Shown here: positions 17,437 to 26,489 of the stretch, piece by piece
Layout: each line of letters begins with the position of its first letter
How positions within the stretch are numbered: position 1 is the stretch's first letter
DNA from: Qingshengfaniella alkalisoli
GTDB taxonomy: Bacteria > Pseudomonadota > Alphaproteobacteria > Rhodobacterales > Rhodobacteraceae
Length of the DNA stretch: 64,000 bases
Reading direction: 5' to 3'
Assembly: GCF_007855645.1 (NCBI RefSeq)
Contig: NZ_CP042261.1
Span: 414,501 to 478,500, forward strand
The notes under the pieces: model-generated
The model's database searches: none
What the model saw: the letters and a program-made list of their open reading frames with translations, nothing else
What the model was told of the DNA's origin: nothing
Translations under genes and position numbers: made by a program

Positions 17437-17462
17437 AGGCACCCCGCTGTGGCGGGATGCCT
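17437..17462 (-). terminator. Leaky terminator/attenuator between bufA and bufB
   Basis: 11-bp stem with one G-U pair (AGGCACCCCGC / GCGGGATGCCT on the plus strand) and a 4-base loop, 8 bp after the bufA stop and about 22 bp before bufB. On the minus strand only TTTC follows, so partial read-through is expected. Confidence 0.7.
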
Positions 17463-17469
17463 TGTTCAG

Positions 17470-17775
17470 TTAAGCGGGCAAATCGCGATCCAGAGCTTCC
17501 AGCGATCCCTCGCGTGGCGTTCCGTCTGCCATGTCAGGAAGGTCGATCTCGGTGCAGGTGCCGTCCGCAACCAGCGCCCAAGCGTTCCCCTGATAATCGA
17601 CGGTTGAAGTGCCTGCACAAGTTGTTCCAGGCCCGGCGGCACAATCGTTTTCGCCTGCCAAGGAAACCCCATAGCACTTCTCCTCTGCCTGTGCGGCTCC
17701 GCTTGTCGCAGCCAGTCCGGAGATGGCGGTGGCGACAGCACCCGCAATGGCAAGTGACTTATGTGTTTTCGACAT
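17470..17775 (-). CDS. bufA: Bufferin precursor peptide (BufA1, DUF2282)
   Basis: 101 residues. An N-terminal export signal ends at AAQA|EEK near residue 30, unusual for a RiPP precursor but normal for this family. The mature part has four Cys (34, 45, 53, 74) in the DUF2282 pattern [23 protein letters not shown] and GTCTEIDLP. In Caulobacter homologues central Cys are converted by BufB/BufC and the exported product sequesters copper in the periplasm; that activity here is inferred from homology. It is the first gene of the operon, followed by a leaky hairpin. About 27 residues after the last Cys form an acidic tail. Confidence 0.87.
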   Translation of the reverse strand: MSKTHKSLAIAGAVATAISGLAATSGAAQAEEKCYGVSLAGENDCAAGPGTTCAGTSTVDYQGNAWALVADGTCTEIDLPDMADGTPREGSLEALDRDLPA

Positions 17776-17945
17776 ATTTCAGGCCCTATCAGTTGCTCGC
17801 CGTCGTTCTTGACGACACGGAAAGGGTAGGTGTTGCAGGCGCTGACGTTCCAATCACAGCCTTGTGGGTCACACGCCTGTTAGATTGAGCGGGAACTTCA
17901 GTTGGTGCGGGAACCTTCAAGCTTCTGGAAGCTTTGCGAAAACAA
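17776..17945 (-). promoter_or_regulatory. Leader/promoter region of the buf operon
   Basis: The 170 bp between the thrS terminator and bufA must hold the operon promoter. I see a short inverted repeat AAGCTTC-TG-GAAGCTT at 17919-17934 as the only marked symmetry, and no clear sigma-70 or ECF boxes. The controlling factor cannot be named. Confidence 0.35.
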
Positions 17946-17973
17946 AAAAGGTCCGGCACTTGCCGGACCTTTT
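17946..17973 (-). terminator. Rho-independent terminator after thrS
   Basis: 12-bp perfect stem (AAAAGGTCCGGC / GCCGGACCTTTT) with loop ACTT, followed on the minus strand by TTGTTTTC. It isolates the buf operon from thrS transcription. Confidence 0.9.
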
Positions 17974-17996
17974 GTTTCAAAAGATTGCCCCGATTA

Positions 17997-19943
17997 TTAC
18001 AGAAGATCCGGAGGGGTTACCTCGACGACCAAGCTTTCTGTGATCTCTTCGAGCGTTTCTGTCTTGGTCTGCTTCTCGCCCAGACGTCGGATCGACACGG
18101 TGCGCTCTTCGACTTCGCGCTTGCCACAGGCCAGAATGACCGGGACCTTTCCTAGCGAATGTTCACGGACCTTGTAGTTGATCTTCTCGTTGCGGGTGTC
18201 CGCCTCTGCGCGGATACCCTTTTGGCGGAGGGTTGCCACAACTTCGTTGACGTAATCATCGGCTTCCGAGGTGATGGATGCGACTACCACTTGACGCGGT
18301 GCAATCCACATCGGCAGCTTGCCGGCATGGCTTTCGATCAGGATGCCGATGAAGCGTTCGAAACTGCCCAGAACAGCGCGGTGCAGCATGTAAGGGCGAT
18401 GTTTTGCGCCATCCGCGCCGATGTAGTTTGCATCCAGCCGTTCAGGCAGGTTGGGATCGACTTGAAGCGTGCCGCATTGCCAATCCCGCCCGATTGCGTC
18501 GGTCAGAACGAATTCCAGTTTTGGTCCGTAGAACGCGCCTTCACCTGGGTTCAGTTCAAATTCGTAACCTGCGGTCTCGCAGGCGTTTTTCAGCGCTGCT
18601 TCAACGACGTCCCAGCTGTCGTCAGACCCGATCCGTTTTTCGGGGCGGTCCGAGAACTTGATTTTCCAGTCGGTGAAGCCAAGATCGGCATAGATCCCAG
18701 CCAGAAACTCGATGAACTTCTTCGTTTCGGCCTCGATCTGATCCTCGGTGCAGAAAATGTGAGCGTCGTCCTGTGTGAAACCGCGCACGCGCATGATTCC
18801 GTGCAGCGCGCCTGATGGCTCATACCGGTTGCAGGACCCGAACTCGGCCATGCGCAGGGGCAGGTCACGATAGGATTTCAGCCCTTGATTGAACACCTGC
18901 ACATGGCACGGGCAGTTCATTGGCTTCAACGCGTTGACTGCCTTTTCGCGGGCATGTTCTTCATCCACTTCGACGATGAACATGTGCTCTTGATACTTGT
19001 CCCAGTGGCCAGATGCTTCCCACAACTTGCGATCCACGACCTGCGGAGTGTTGACTTCGACGTATCCATCGCGGCGCTGCTGACGACGCATGTAGTCTTG
19101 GAGCGTGGTGTAGATCGTCCAGCCGTTGGGGTGCCAAAAAACCTGACCGGGGGCCTCTTCCTGCATATGGAAAAGCGCCATTTCGCGGCCCAGGCGCCGG
19201 TGGTCGCGTTTCTCGGCTTCTTCAAGGAAGTTGAGGTACTTCTTAAGGTCTTCCTTGTTGCGGAAGGCGACACCGTAGATCCGTTGGAGTTGTTCACGAT
19301 TGCTGTCACCGCGCCAGTAAGCACCGGCGACGCGCATAAGTTTGAAGGCATCGGCCGGAACCTGACCCGTATTCTGCAAATGTGGGCCGCGGCACAGGTC
19401 CTGCCAGTCACCGTGCCAATACATCCGGAGCGGCTCGTCACCCGGAATGGCGTCGATCAGCTCGACCTTGAAGGGCTCGTTGCTGTCCTTGTAGTGCTGA
19501 ACGGCACGGTCACGATCCCAGACCTCGGTGCGCACACCTTCGCGAAGATTGATGATCTCCTTCATCTTCTTTTCGATGGCCCCCAAATCGTCGGGGGTGA
19601 AGGGTTCCGCGCGGTCAAAATCGTAATACCAGCCGTTGTCGATGACGGGGCCGATGGTGACCTTCACGTCCGGCCATATCTCCTGGACCGCGCGCGCCAT
19701 TATATGGGCCAGGTCATGCCGGATCAGTTCCAGCGCAGGGGCCTCGTCCTTCATGGTGTTGATCGCGATGGAGGCGCTTTCCTTGATCGGCCATTGCAGG
19801 TCGAAATGTTTTCCGTTCACCTGTGCAGAGATCGCCTTTTTTGCCAGCGAGTTGGAAATGGAGGCTGCGATTTCGGCGGGCGTAATACCACTGTCGTATT
19901 CACGAACATTGCCGTCGGGAAAGGTAAGGGAGATTTGGCTCAT
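17997..19943 (-). CDS. thrS: Threonine--tRNA ligase
   Basis: 648 residues from the ATG at 19943 ([11 protein letters not shown]), the family start; a GTG ten codons upstream is discounted. Domains: TGS (about 1-61), the second N-terminal editing domain with HxxxH at His76/His80 and CRGPH near residue 194, the class II catalytic core (about 245-540) with Zn-ligand Cys354 in MNCPCHVQ and motif 2 [17 protein letters not shown], and the anticodon-binding domain ending in [19 protein letters not shown]. It charges tRNA-Thr and hydrolyses Ser-tRNA-Thr. It is monocistronic, closed by the strong terminator at 17946-17973. Confidence 0.97.
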   Translation of the reverse strand: MSQISLTFPDGNVREYDSGITPAEIAASISNSLAKKAISAQVNGKHFDLQWPIKESASIAINTMKDEAPALELIRHDLAHIMARAVQEIWPDVKVTIGPVIDNGWYYDFDRAEPFTPDDLGAIEKKMKEIINLREGVRTEVWDRDRAVQHYKDSNEPFKVELIDAIPGDEPLRMYWHGDWQDLCRGPHLQNTGQVPADAFKLMRVAGAYWRGDSNREQLQRIYGVAFRNKEDLKKYLNFLEEAEKRDHRRLGREMALFHMQEEAPGQVFWHPNGWTIYTTLQDYMRRQQRRDGYVEVNTPQVVDRKLWEASGHWDKYQEHMFIVEVDEEHAREKAVNALKPMNCPCHVQVFNQGLKSYRDLPLRMAEFGSCNRYEPSGALHGIMRVRGFTQDDAHIFCTEDQIEAETKKFIEFLAGIYADLGFTDWKIKFSDRPEKRIGSDDSWDVVEAALKNACETAGYEFELNPGEGAFYGPKLEFVLTDAIGRDWQCGTLQVDPNLPERLDANYIGADGAKHRPYMLHRAVLGSFERFIGILIESHAGKLPMWIAPRQVVVASITSEADDYVNEVVATLRQKGIRAEADTRNEKINYKVREHSLGKVPVILACGKREVEERTVSIRRLGEKQTKTETLEEITESLVVEVTPPDLL

Positions 19944-20127
19944 GTCTGAGTTCCTCGTCGGTTTGGCGCCCACGGAACGCCCGGTTGCGTAACAGGATCA
20001 GAACGAATCTGCCCGCACTTTACGACAGTGCGATGAACAGATGTTGCGTCGTTTCCAATCGGGTGGGCTAATAGCGCACTCTGCGCAGGTCATACAAGGC
20101 ATGAAGACCAAGGAAGGCGCAGCTTAA

Positions 20128-20730
20128 CTATTGACCAATGCGCGGCTCGGTGCCGGACAGCAGGCGTTTGATATTGGGCCTGTGACGCAGGAAAACCAGT
20201 GCTGCGAGGCAAATCAGAAGGACCACTGTCGTTTTTGCCAGGAAGAGCGCTGTGCACGGTGCGAGAGCCGCCGCAATCAAAGCGGATAACGACGAGATCC
20301 GCGACAGTTTCGCGACGGCCAGCCAGATCAGGCAGGCGATTACGCCGACAGGCCATGCAAGGGCGAGAAGAGTTCCAAGGAAGGTGGCGACCCCCTTGCC
20401 GCCCTTGAACCCAAGCCAGACCGGGTAGCAATGACCGAGAAACGCGGCAAAGCCCGCAACCTGTGCGGCGTCTTCACCAAGCGCCACGCGTGCCACCAAC
20501 ACCGCTACCGCCCCTTTGCCTGCATCCATTACAAGCGTCAAGAATGCGGCCAGCTTGTTTCCCGTGCGCAGCACATTGGTTGCGCCGATGTTGCCTGATC
20601 CGATTTGGCGCAAGTCACCAAGGCCAAATAGACGCGCAATGACGATGCCGAAAGGAACGGCGCCAAGCAGATAGGCAGCAATGGCTACGGCGACGAACGC
20701 CGGGACGGAAGTGGTGATTGCAGGGATCAT
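20128..20730 (-). CDS. plsY: Acyl-phosphate:glycerol-3-phosphate acyltransferase
   Basis: 200 residues from the ATG at 20730, inside a 4-bp overlap with the pseudo-pyrC stop. It has five to six membrane helices and the PlsY signatures GSGNIGATNVLRTG (motif 1) and GFKGGKGVATFLG (motif 2). The last motif region is less clear, ending LRHRPNIKRLLSGTEPRIG. It transfers acyl groups from acyl-phosphate to glycerol-3-phosphate, the first membrane-lipid step in bacteria with PlsX. It is the distal gene of the pyrB operon and so tied to pyrimidine genes. Confidence 0.94.
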   Translation of the reverse strand: MIPAITTSVPAFVAVAIAAYLLGAVPFGIVIARLFGLGDLRQIGSGNIGATNVLRTGNKLAAFLTLVMDAGKGAVAVLVARVALGEDAAQVAGFAAFLGHCYPVWLGFKGGKGVATFLGTLLALAWPVGVIACLIWLAVAKLSRISSLSALIAAALAPCTALFLAKTTVVLLICLAALVFLRHRPNIKRLLSGTEPRIGQ

Positions 20731-21995
20731 GCGCCGAACACCTGTTTTCCCGCGACCCAAGTGCCACGCACGCGCCCTTGCATGCGTTGGCCGTCATAGG
20801 GTGTGTTCTTCGATTTGGACTGCAGCTTGAAGCGATCCATGACGAAGGGTGTGTCGGGGTCGAACAGAACCAGGTCGGCAGGTGCGCCTTTGGACAGACG
20901 ACCGCCGGGCAGTCCCAACCGCTTTGCGGGGTTGAACGACATCGCGCGGAACAGCGTTGGCAGATCCAGATGTTCCGAATGATACAGCCTTAGCGCTGCG
21001 GGCAGCAAAGTTTCCAACCCGACAGCCCCGCTCGCGGCTTCTTCGTAGGGCAGGCGCTTGCTCTCCTCGTCTTGAGGCGTGTGCATGGAACTGACGATGT
21101 CGATCACTCCGGTTCGAACCGCTTCTATCATGGCGAGACGATCTTCTTCCGACCGCAGAGGTGGCTTCAGCTTGAAGAAAGTGCGGTAGCCTTCCACGTC
21201 AAACTCGTTCAGCGTGAGGTGGTGGATCGAAATCCCGGCGGTTACATCCAGCCCGTCGGCCTTAGCACGGGTCAGTGTCGGCAGCGCAGTCGCGGTCGTA
21301 ACCTGATCAGCGTGGTAACGCACACCGGACATCTCGACCAACGCTATGTCGCGTTCCAGCCCCATACGTTCAGCCATCGCTGACACCGACGGCAAGCCGC
21401 GCAGAGAGGCAAATTTGCCGCTTGTCACTGAAGCCCCGGAACTCAACCCCGGTTCCTGCGGATGTCCGATGACCAATGCACCAAGACTGCGTGCATAGGT
21501 CAGGCAGCGCGACATCACCTTGGTATCCGTGATCACATGATCGCCATCCGTGAACCCGACCGCGCCGGCATCCAGCAAAAAGCCGACCTCGACCATCTCG
21601 CGTCCGTTGCGTCCGCGGGTCAGCGCGGCGAGCGGGGCGATGTTGATAGATGTGGCTTCGGCCCCGCGACGGATGAAGAATTCCAGCGTTTCGGGGTTGT
21701 CTATCGCGGGCATGGTGTCGGGGCGGGTTACGATCGTAGTGACGCCACCAGCCGCCGCTGCCAGTCCGGCCGTTCGAAAACTTTCCTTGTGCCGCTCCCC
21801 CGGTTCGCCGATCTTCACGCCGGTATCGATGATGCCGGGCGCTAGGCACTTTCCGTCGCAATCAATCCGTTCGCCCTTGTCAGGGCAGGGTGTATCACGG
21901 TCGATGATGTGGCCGTTCTCAACCAGCAAACTGCCAATATCGTCCATCCGGCTTTCCGGGTCGATCAGGCGGGCGTTGTCGAAATAGAGGGTCAT
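20727..21995 (-). CDS. pyrC: Dihydroorotase-like protein lacking catalytic metal ligands (PyrC')
   Basis: 422 residues, a full amidohydrolase fold of the class I dihydroorotase length. The strand that should read DxHxHxR is DTGVKIGEPG (residues 57-66), so both metal-binding His are Gly59 and Lys61. The catalytic TDHAPH segment is instead SSMHTPQDEESK. The protein is therefore expected to be inactive, like PyrC' of Pseudomonas, which is a structural partner of aspartate transcarbamoylase. It overlaps the PH-domain gene and plsY by 4 bp each and lies downstream of pyrB, consistent with that role. An active dihydroorotase must be encoded elsewhere. Confidence 0.9.
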   Translation of the reverse strand: MTLYFDNARLIDPESRMDDIGSLLVENGHIIDRDTPCPDKGERIDCDGKCLAPGIIDTGVKIGEPGERHKESFRTAGLAAAAGGVTTIVTRPDTMPAIDNPETLEFFIRRGAEATSINIAPLAALTRGRNGREMVEVGFLLDAGAVGFTDGDHVITDTKVMSRCLTYARSLGALVIGHPQEPGLSSGASVTSGKFASLRGLPSVSAMAERMGLERDIALVEMSGVRYHADQVTTATALPTLTRAKADGLDVTAGISIHHLTLNEFDVEGYRTFFKLKPPLRSEEDRLAMIEAVRTGVIDIVSSMHTPQDEESKRLPYEEAASGAVGLETLLPAALRLYHSEHLDLPTLFRAMSFNPAKRLGLPGGRLSKGAPADLVLFDPDTPFVMDRFKLQSKSKNTPYDGQRMQGRVRGTWVAGKQVFGA

Positions 21996-22527
21996 GCTTG
22001 TCCTCTTTGTACTTTGCGCATCAGGTCATAGACGTGGCGCGGATCATCGATGCGCTTGAAACCGACCTTTTGAGAACTGCCGCTGCCGAAACTGCGACCG
22101 AAAAAGACAGCCCCGGGAACGCCGTCTTCAAGGGTCAGCGTGGTGTCGGCTGTGACGTCGAAGCTGTTCAAGCGGCGCTTGCCGAATGTGTCCGTCGCGA
22201 TGATCGCCCGGCTGTCTGTCAGAGTGTACCAGCTGCGCGACCTTTCCCATGCGTCGCGAACCACATAGCCAAAGGCACGTTGCAGGCCGAGAAACACGAA
22301 GAGCATCCCAAAGACGAAGAAGATTATCGAAACGAAGGGATCACCGCTGGTCACGGTTGCTGCCCCCATCATCCAGCTTAATGCGAAGATGACTATGATG
22401 AAGCCGAAAACGCTGCGCTTGGGGTTGACGTCGCTCCATACGAGCCTTCCATCGGGCCGCCCCTGCCAAAGGATACGCTCACCCGGTTGCAGGATTCCCG
22501 TCCAATCACCGGAGAGTTCCGTCGGGA

Positions 22528-22531
<4 letters not shown>
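21992..22531 (-). CDS. Bacterial PH-domain membrane protein
   Basis: 179 residues. [19 protein letters not shown] near the N-terminus is the conserved start of a family of small membrane proteins with a bacterial pleckstrin-homology domain. Two membrane helices follow (about residues 41-58 and 65-85), then the PH-like domain with [25 protein letters not shown] and a C-terminal [15 protein letters not shown] helix. Function unknown; such domains bind lipids or partner proteins. It overlaps pyrB and pseudo-pyrC by 4 bp on each side, so it is translationally embedded in the pyrimidine operon, and a lipid-synthesis gene (plsY) closes it. Confidence 0.8.
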
Positions 22532-23490
<959 letters not shown>

Positions 23491-23586
23491 TTCCGTGTTT
23501 GCGCGGGTTATAGGCAGGACGGCCTCGCGTCACAAGCGTTGCGTGAGCCATTTACCTTGATCAACGCGACGCGTAACAATCGGCAC

Positions 23587-24357
23587 ATGATGGCCATGCC
23601 CGACCCCAACGACATCAAGGCACTGCTGGACTGGCAGGCGGAACTAGGCGCCGACGAACCGCTGGGTGAGGTGCCCGCGAACCGCTACGTTGCGGATCCT
23701 GGTCATCAGAAGGCCGAGGTCGCGCCACAGGCGACGCAGTCTGCCATCGCGACCGATCCGGTAAGTGTGGCCGCCGAGATGGCCCGAGAATCCGCGAGTT
23801 TAGAAGACCTGCGGCAGACGATGGGCGAATACCGACACTGCGATCTGTATAAAGGTGCACGCAATCTGGTATTTTGCGATGGGCAACCCCAGGCGCGCGT
23901 GATGATCCTTGGTGAAGCACCCGGTCGCGAGGAGGATGTTCAGGGTAAGCCGTTCGTCGGTCGTGCGGGGCAGCTGCTCGACAAGATGCTGGGTGCAATA
24001 GGGATGGATCGCGCCAGCCCGGACCCGCAAAGCGCCGTCTATATCACCAATGTCCTGCCCTGGCGCCCCCCACAAAACCGTGAACCCACACCTGACGAAA
24101 TGGCGATGATGCTGCCTTTCGTGAAGCGGCACATCGAACTTGTCGATCCCGATGTGCTGGTGCTTATGGGCAACGTATCGTGTCAGGCGATGCTTGGGCG
24201 CAAGGGAATCACGCGTCTACGCGGCAATTGGCAAGAGGTGTCGGGCCGACCGTGCCTACCTATGTTTCATCCCGCCTATCTGTTGCGCAACCCACATGCC
24301 AAGCGCGAGGCATGGGCAGACCTGTTGGAACTCAAGGCGCGGTTGCTGGCTGAATAG
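23587..24357 (+). CDS. Family 4-like uracil-DNA glycosylase without the usual iron-sulfur cysteines
   Basis: 256 residues; three closely spaced Met codons at 23587, 23590 and 23596 could start it. Motif 1 is GEAPGREED (109-117) followed by GKPFVGRAGQLLD, and motif 3 is HPAYLLRNP with His228, both typical of family 4. The family's Fe-S Cys are altered: the CxxC near residue 82 is YRHC, and KCRPP is PWRPP (Trp159). The about 80-residue N-terminal extension is low-complexity. It removes uracil from DNA. UdgX is excluded because the KRRIHQTPS loop is absent. It precedes moaB by 34 bp. Confidence 0.85.
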   Translation: MMAMPDPNDIKALLDWQAELGADEPLGEVPANRYVADPGHQKAEVAPQATQSAIATDPVSVAAEMARESASLEDLRQTMGEYRHCDLYKGARNLVFCDGQPQARVMILGEAPGREEDVQGKPFVGRAGQLLDKMLGAIGMDRASPDPQSAVYITNVLPWRPPQNREPTPDEMAMMLPFVKRHIELVDPDVLVLMGNVSCQAMLGRKGITRLRGNWQEVSGRPCLPMFHPAYLLRNPHAKREAWADLLELKARLLAE

Positions 24358-24391
24358 TGACCTTCGATGCATGCAAAGGTGGAGTTAGGGT

Positions 24392-24928
24392 ATGAGTTCA
24401 ACCGAACGGGGCTTCATTCCGGTCCGCATCGCCGTTTTGACGGTGTCCGACAGCCGCTCCATGGCGGATGACAGATCGGGTCAGGTGCTGGTTGATCGTA
24501 TTGCGTTGGCAGGGCACGAACTGGCAGACCGCAAGATATTGCGCGATGAACGAGTCGGAATTGCAGCCCAACTCCGTATGTGGTCCGAAGATCCGGGTGT
24601 CGACGTGGTGATCTCGACTGGCGGCACCGGCTTGACCGGCCGGGACGTGACGGTCGAGGCCCATCGCGATGTCTATGAGAAAGAAATCGAGGCCTTCGGG
24701 ACAGTCTTCGCCATTGTCTCGATGAAGAAGATAGGAACCTCCGCTGTTCAAAGCCGTGCAACAGGGGGGGTTGCCAATGGAACCTACCTGTTTGCACTGC
24801 CGGGAAGTCCCGGCGCCTGCAAGGACGCCTGGGATGAAATTCTGGTCAATCAGCTCGATTACCGACACATGCCATGCAATTTCGTGGAAATTTTACCGCG
24901 TCTGGCCGAAAACCGGCGACGGAAATGA
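24392..24928 (+). CDS. moaB: Molybdenum cofactor biosynthesis protein MoaB
   Basis: 178 residues. The MoaB/MogA fold is evident from IAVLTVSDSRS, the MPT-binding ISTGGTGLTGRD loop (about 84-95), and ALPGSPGACKDAWDEIL. It adenylylates molybdopterin before metal insertion; MoaB and MogA are alternatives, and the short form without a fused domain is labelled MoaB in this group. GGTGGAG precedes the ATG. Other Moco genes (fdhD, mobA, mobB, moeA) are 13 kb away, so this one is separately controlled. It follows the glycosylase gene by 34 bp but the two share no pathway. Confidence 0.92.
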   Translation: MSSTERGFIPVRIAVLTVSDSRSMADDRSGQVLVDRIALAGHELADRKILRDERVGIAAQLRMWSEDPGVDVVISTGGTGLTGRDVTVEAHRDVYEKEIEAFGTVFAIVSMKKIGTSAVQSRATGGVANGTYLFALPGSPGACKDAWDEILVNQLDYRHMPCNFVEILPRLAENRRRK

Positions 24929-25013
24929 CGATAGCGTGCGTGTAATCCTTACAACTTGGTGAAACCCGGCCCCTGCGCTAAATTGGGTCATCTATTCGGA
25001 GTGCCTGCCAGCC

Positions 25014-26486
25014 ATGCAATTTCTTCGGCGTAGCCTCGTTGGTATCTGGCTGATTGCCTTGACAGTAGCGGGGATCGGATGGGCCGCAGTAACGGTCTAT
25101 GACGCGGTGAAGGTCGCCATCGCACCGCGTGCGCCGATGCGTGCGCCCAATGAAACAGTGCTGACCGTCAACGTGGTGCCCGTCGAAAGCGGAATACTGA
25201 CACCGGTGCTCGAAACCTATGGCGAGATTCGCAGCCGTCGTACGCTGGAAGTGCGGGCAACCGCCTCGGGCCGCGTACTGGAATTGTCGGATCAGTTCGA
25301 GGAAGGTGGCCGTGTTGAGGAAGGGGATCTACTGATGCGGATCGATCCCGCCGCCGCCGAAGCCGATCTGGCCATCGCGCAGGCCGATGTCAGCGAGGCG
25401 GATGCCGAGTTATCCCAAGCACGGTTCGGACTGGAATTGGCGCAGGCGGATCTGGAGGCCGCGCAGGAACAGGCGGATTTGCGTGCTCAAGCGCTTGAAC
25501 GGCAGTTCAGCTTGCAGGAACGTGGGGTCGGTAGCGCAGCTGCCGTGGAGGACGCCGCCCTTGCGGATGCGGCTGCGCGTCAGTCGGTCGTTTCACGCAG
25601 GCAGTCTTTAGCAGCAGCAGAAGCACGCATCGAGCTGGCGGAAACCACCCTCAACCGGATGCGCGTCAACGTTACGGAAGCCCAGCGGATGCTTGCTGAC
25701 ACGGAACTTCGCGCGGGCTTCACTGGCCGATTGAGTGAGGTCAATGTGGTCGAGGGTGGGCTGGTCAGCGAAAACGAGATGCTGGCGCAACTGGTCGATC
25801 CGGATGCGCTGGAAGTGGCGGTCAGGCTGTCCACCGCTCAATACGCGCGCCTGCTCGACGAGCAGGCATCGCTGATGTCGATGGAAGTTGCGGTCAGCAT
25901 GGAGGTCGCTGGGTTAGATCTGTCCACGAAAGGACAGGTGGAGCGCGAAAGCGCCGTTGTCGGCGAGGGCCAGACAGGGCGCCAGGTTTTTGTGCGCATT
26001 GATGCGACAGCGGGGTTCCGGCCGGGCGATTTCGTGACGGTCAGGATCAGCGAGCCGGAACTCGACAATGTAGCCCGCCTTCCGGCCCGCGCTGTGGATG
26101 GGAATAGCAACGTGCTTGTTCTTGACGATGAGAATCGTCTTCTCGCTGCCAAGGCGGATGTCTTGCGCAGGCAAGGCAATGACGTGCTCGTGCGGGTGAA
26201 CGACGCGATTGAAGGGCGGCGGGTCGTGGCCGAACAGACGCCGCTTTTAGGCTCGGGTATCCGTGTGAGACCTGTTCAGCCGCTGTCTGATACTGATGAA
26301 GTTACAGTGCCGCAGATAGACGAAATGATCACGCTCGCACCCGAGCAACGCCAGAAGCTAATCGACTTCGTCCAGTCCAGTGCACGTATGCCCGAAGATG
26401 TCCGTCAACGCGTATTGGCGCAGCTCGAACAGGAGCAAGTTCCGGCAAGTGTCATCCAGCGCCTCGAGAGCCGAATGGGAAGCTAA
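25014..26486 (+). CDS. RND efflux periplasmic adaptor (membrane fusion protein)
   Basis: 490 residues. One N-terminal membrane anchor (about 11-32) is followed by the lipoyl/barrel-sandwich half TLEVRATASGRVLELSDQF, a long Ala/Glu-rich alpha-helical hairpin (about 110-225), the second lipoyl half ELRAGFTGRLSEVNVVEGG, and a beta-barrel. A predicted helical tail of about 55 residues (from EMITLAPEQ) extends beyond the normal adaptor end. It connects an RND pump to an outer-membrane channel. The pump gene starts 3 bp downstream; no outer-membrane factor is encoded beside it. Substrate class cannot be assigned. Confidence 0.9.
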   Translation: MQFLRRSLVGIWLIALTVAGIGWAAVTVYDAVKVAIAPRAPMRAPNETVLTVNVVPVESGILTPVLETYGEIRSRRTLEVRATASGRVLELSDQFEEGGRVEEGDLLMRIDPAAAEADLAIAQADVSEADAELSQARFGLELAQADLEAAQEQADLRAQALERQFSLQERGVGSAAAVEDAALADAAARQSVVSRRQSLAAAEARIELAETTLNRMRVNVTEAQRMLADTELRAGFTGRLSEVNVVEGGLVSENEMLAQLVDPDALEVAVRLSTAQYARLLDEQASLMSMEVAVSMEVAGLDLSTKGQVERESAVVGEGQTGRQVFVRIDATAGFRPGDFVTVRISEPELDNVARLPARAVDGNSNVLVLDDENRLLAAKADVLRRQGNDVLVRVNDAIEGRRVVAEQTPLLGSGIRVRPVQPLSDTDEVTVPQIDEMITLAPEQRQKLIDFVQSSARMPEDVRQRVLAQLEQEQVPASVIQRLESRMGS

Positions 26487-26489
26487 CGG

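Noticed and set aside
17776-17945. A defined sigma or copper-responsive box upstream of bufA
   Set aside because: Only a short inverted repeat was found; no convincing -35/-10 pair or known copper-regulator site.
20727-21995. Calling the pyrC gene an ordinary active dihydroorotase
   Set aside because: The metal-binding His pair and catalytic segment are replaced; PyrC'-like function fits better.
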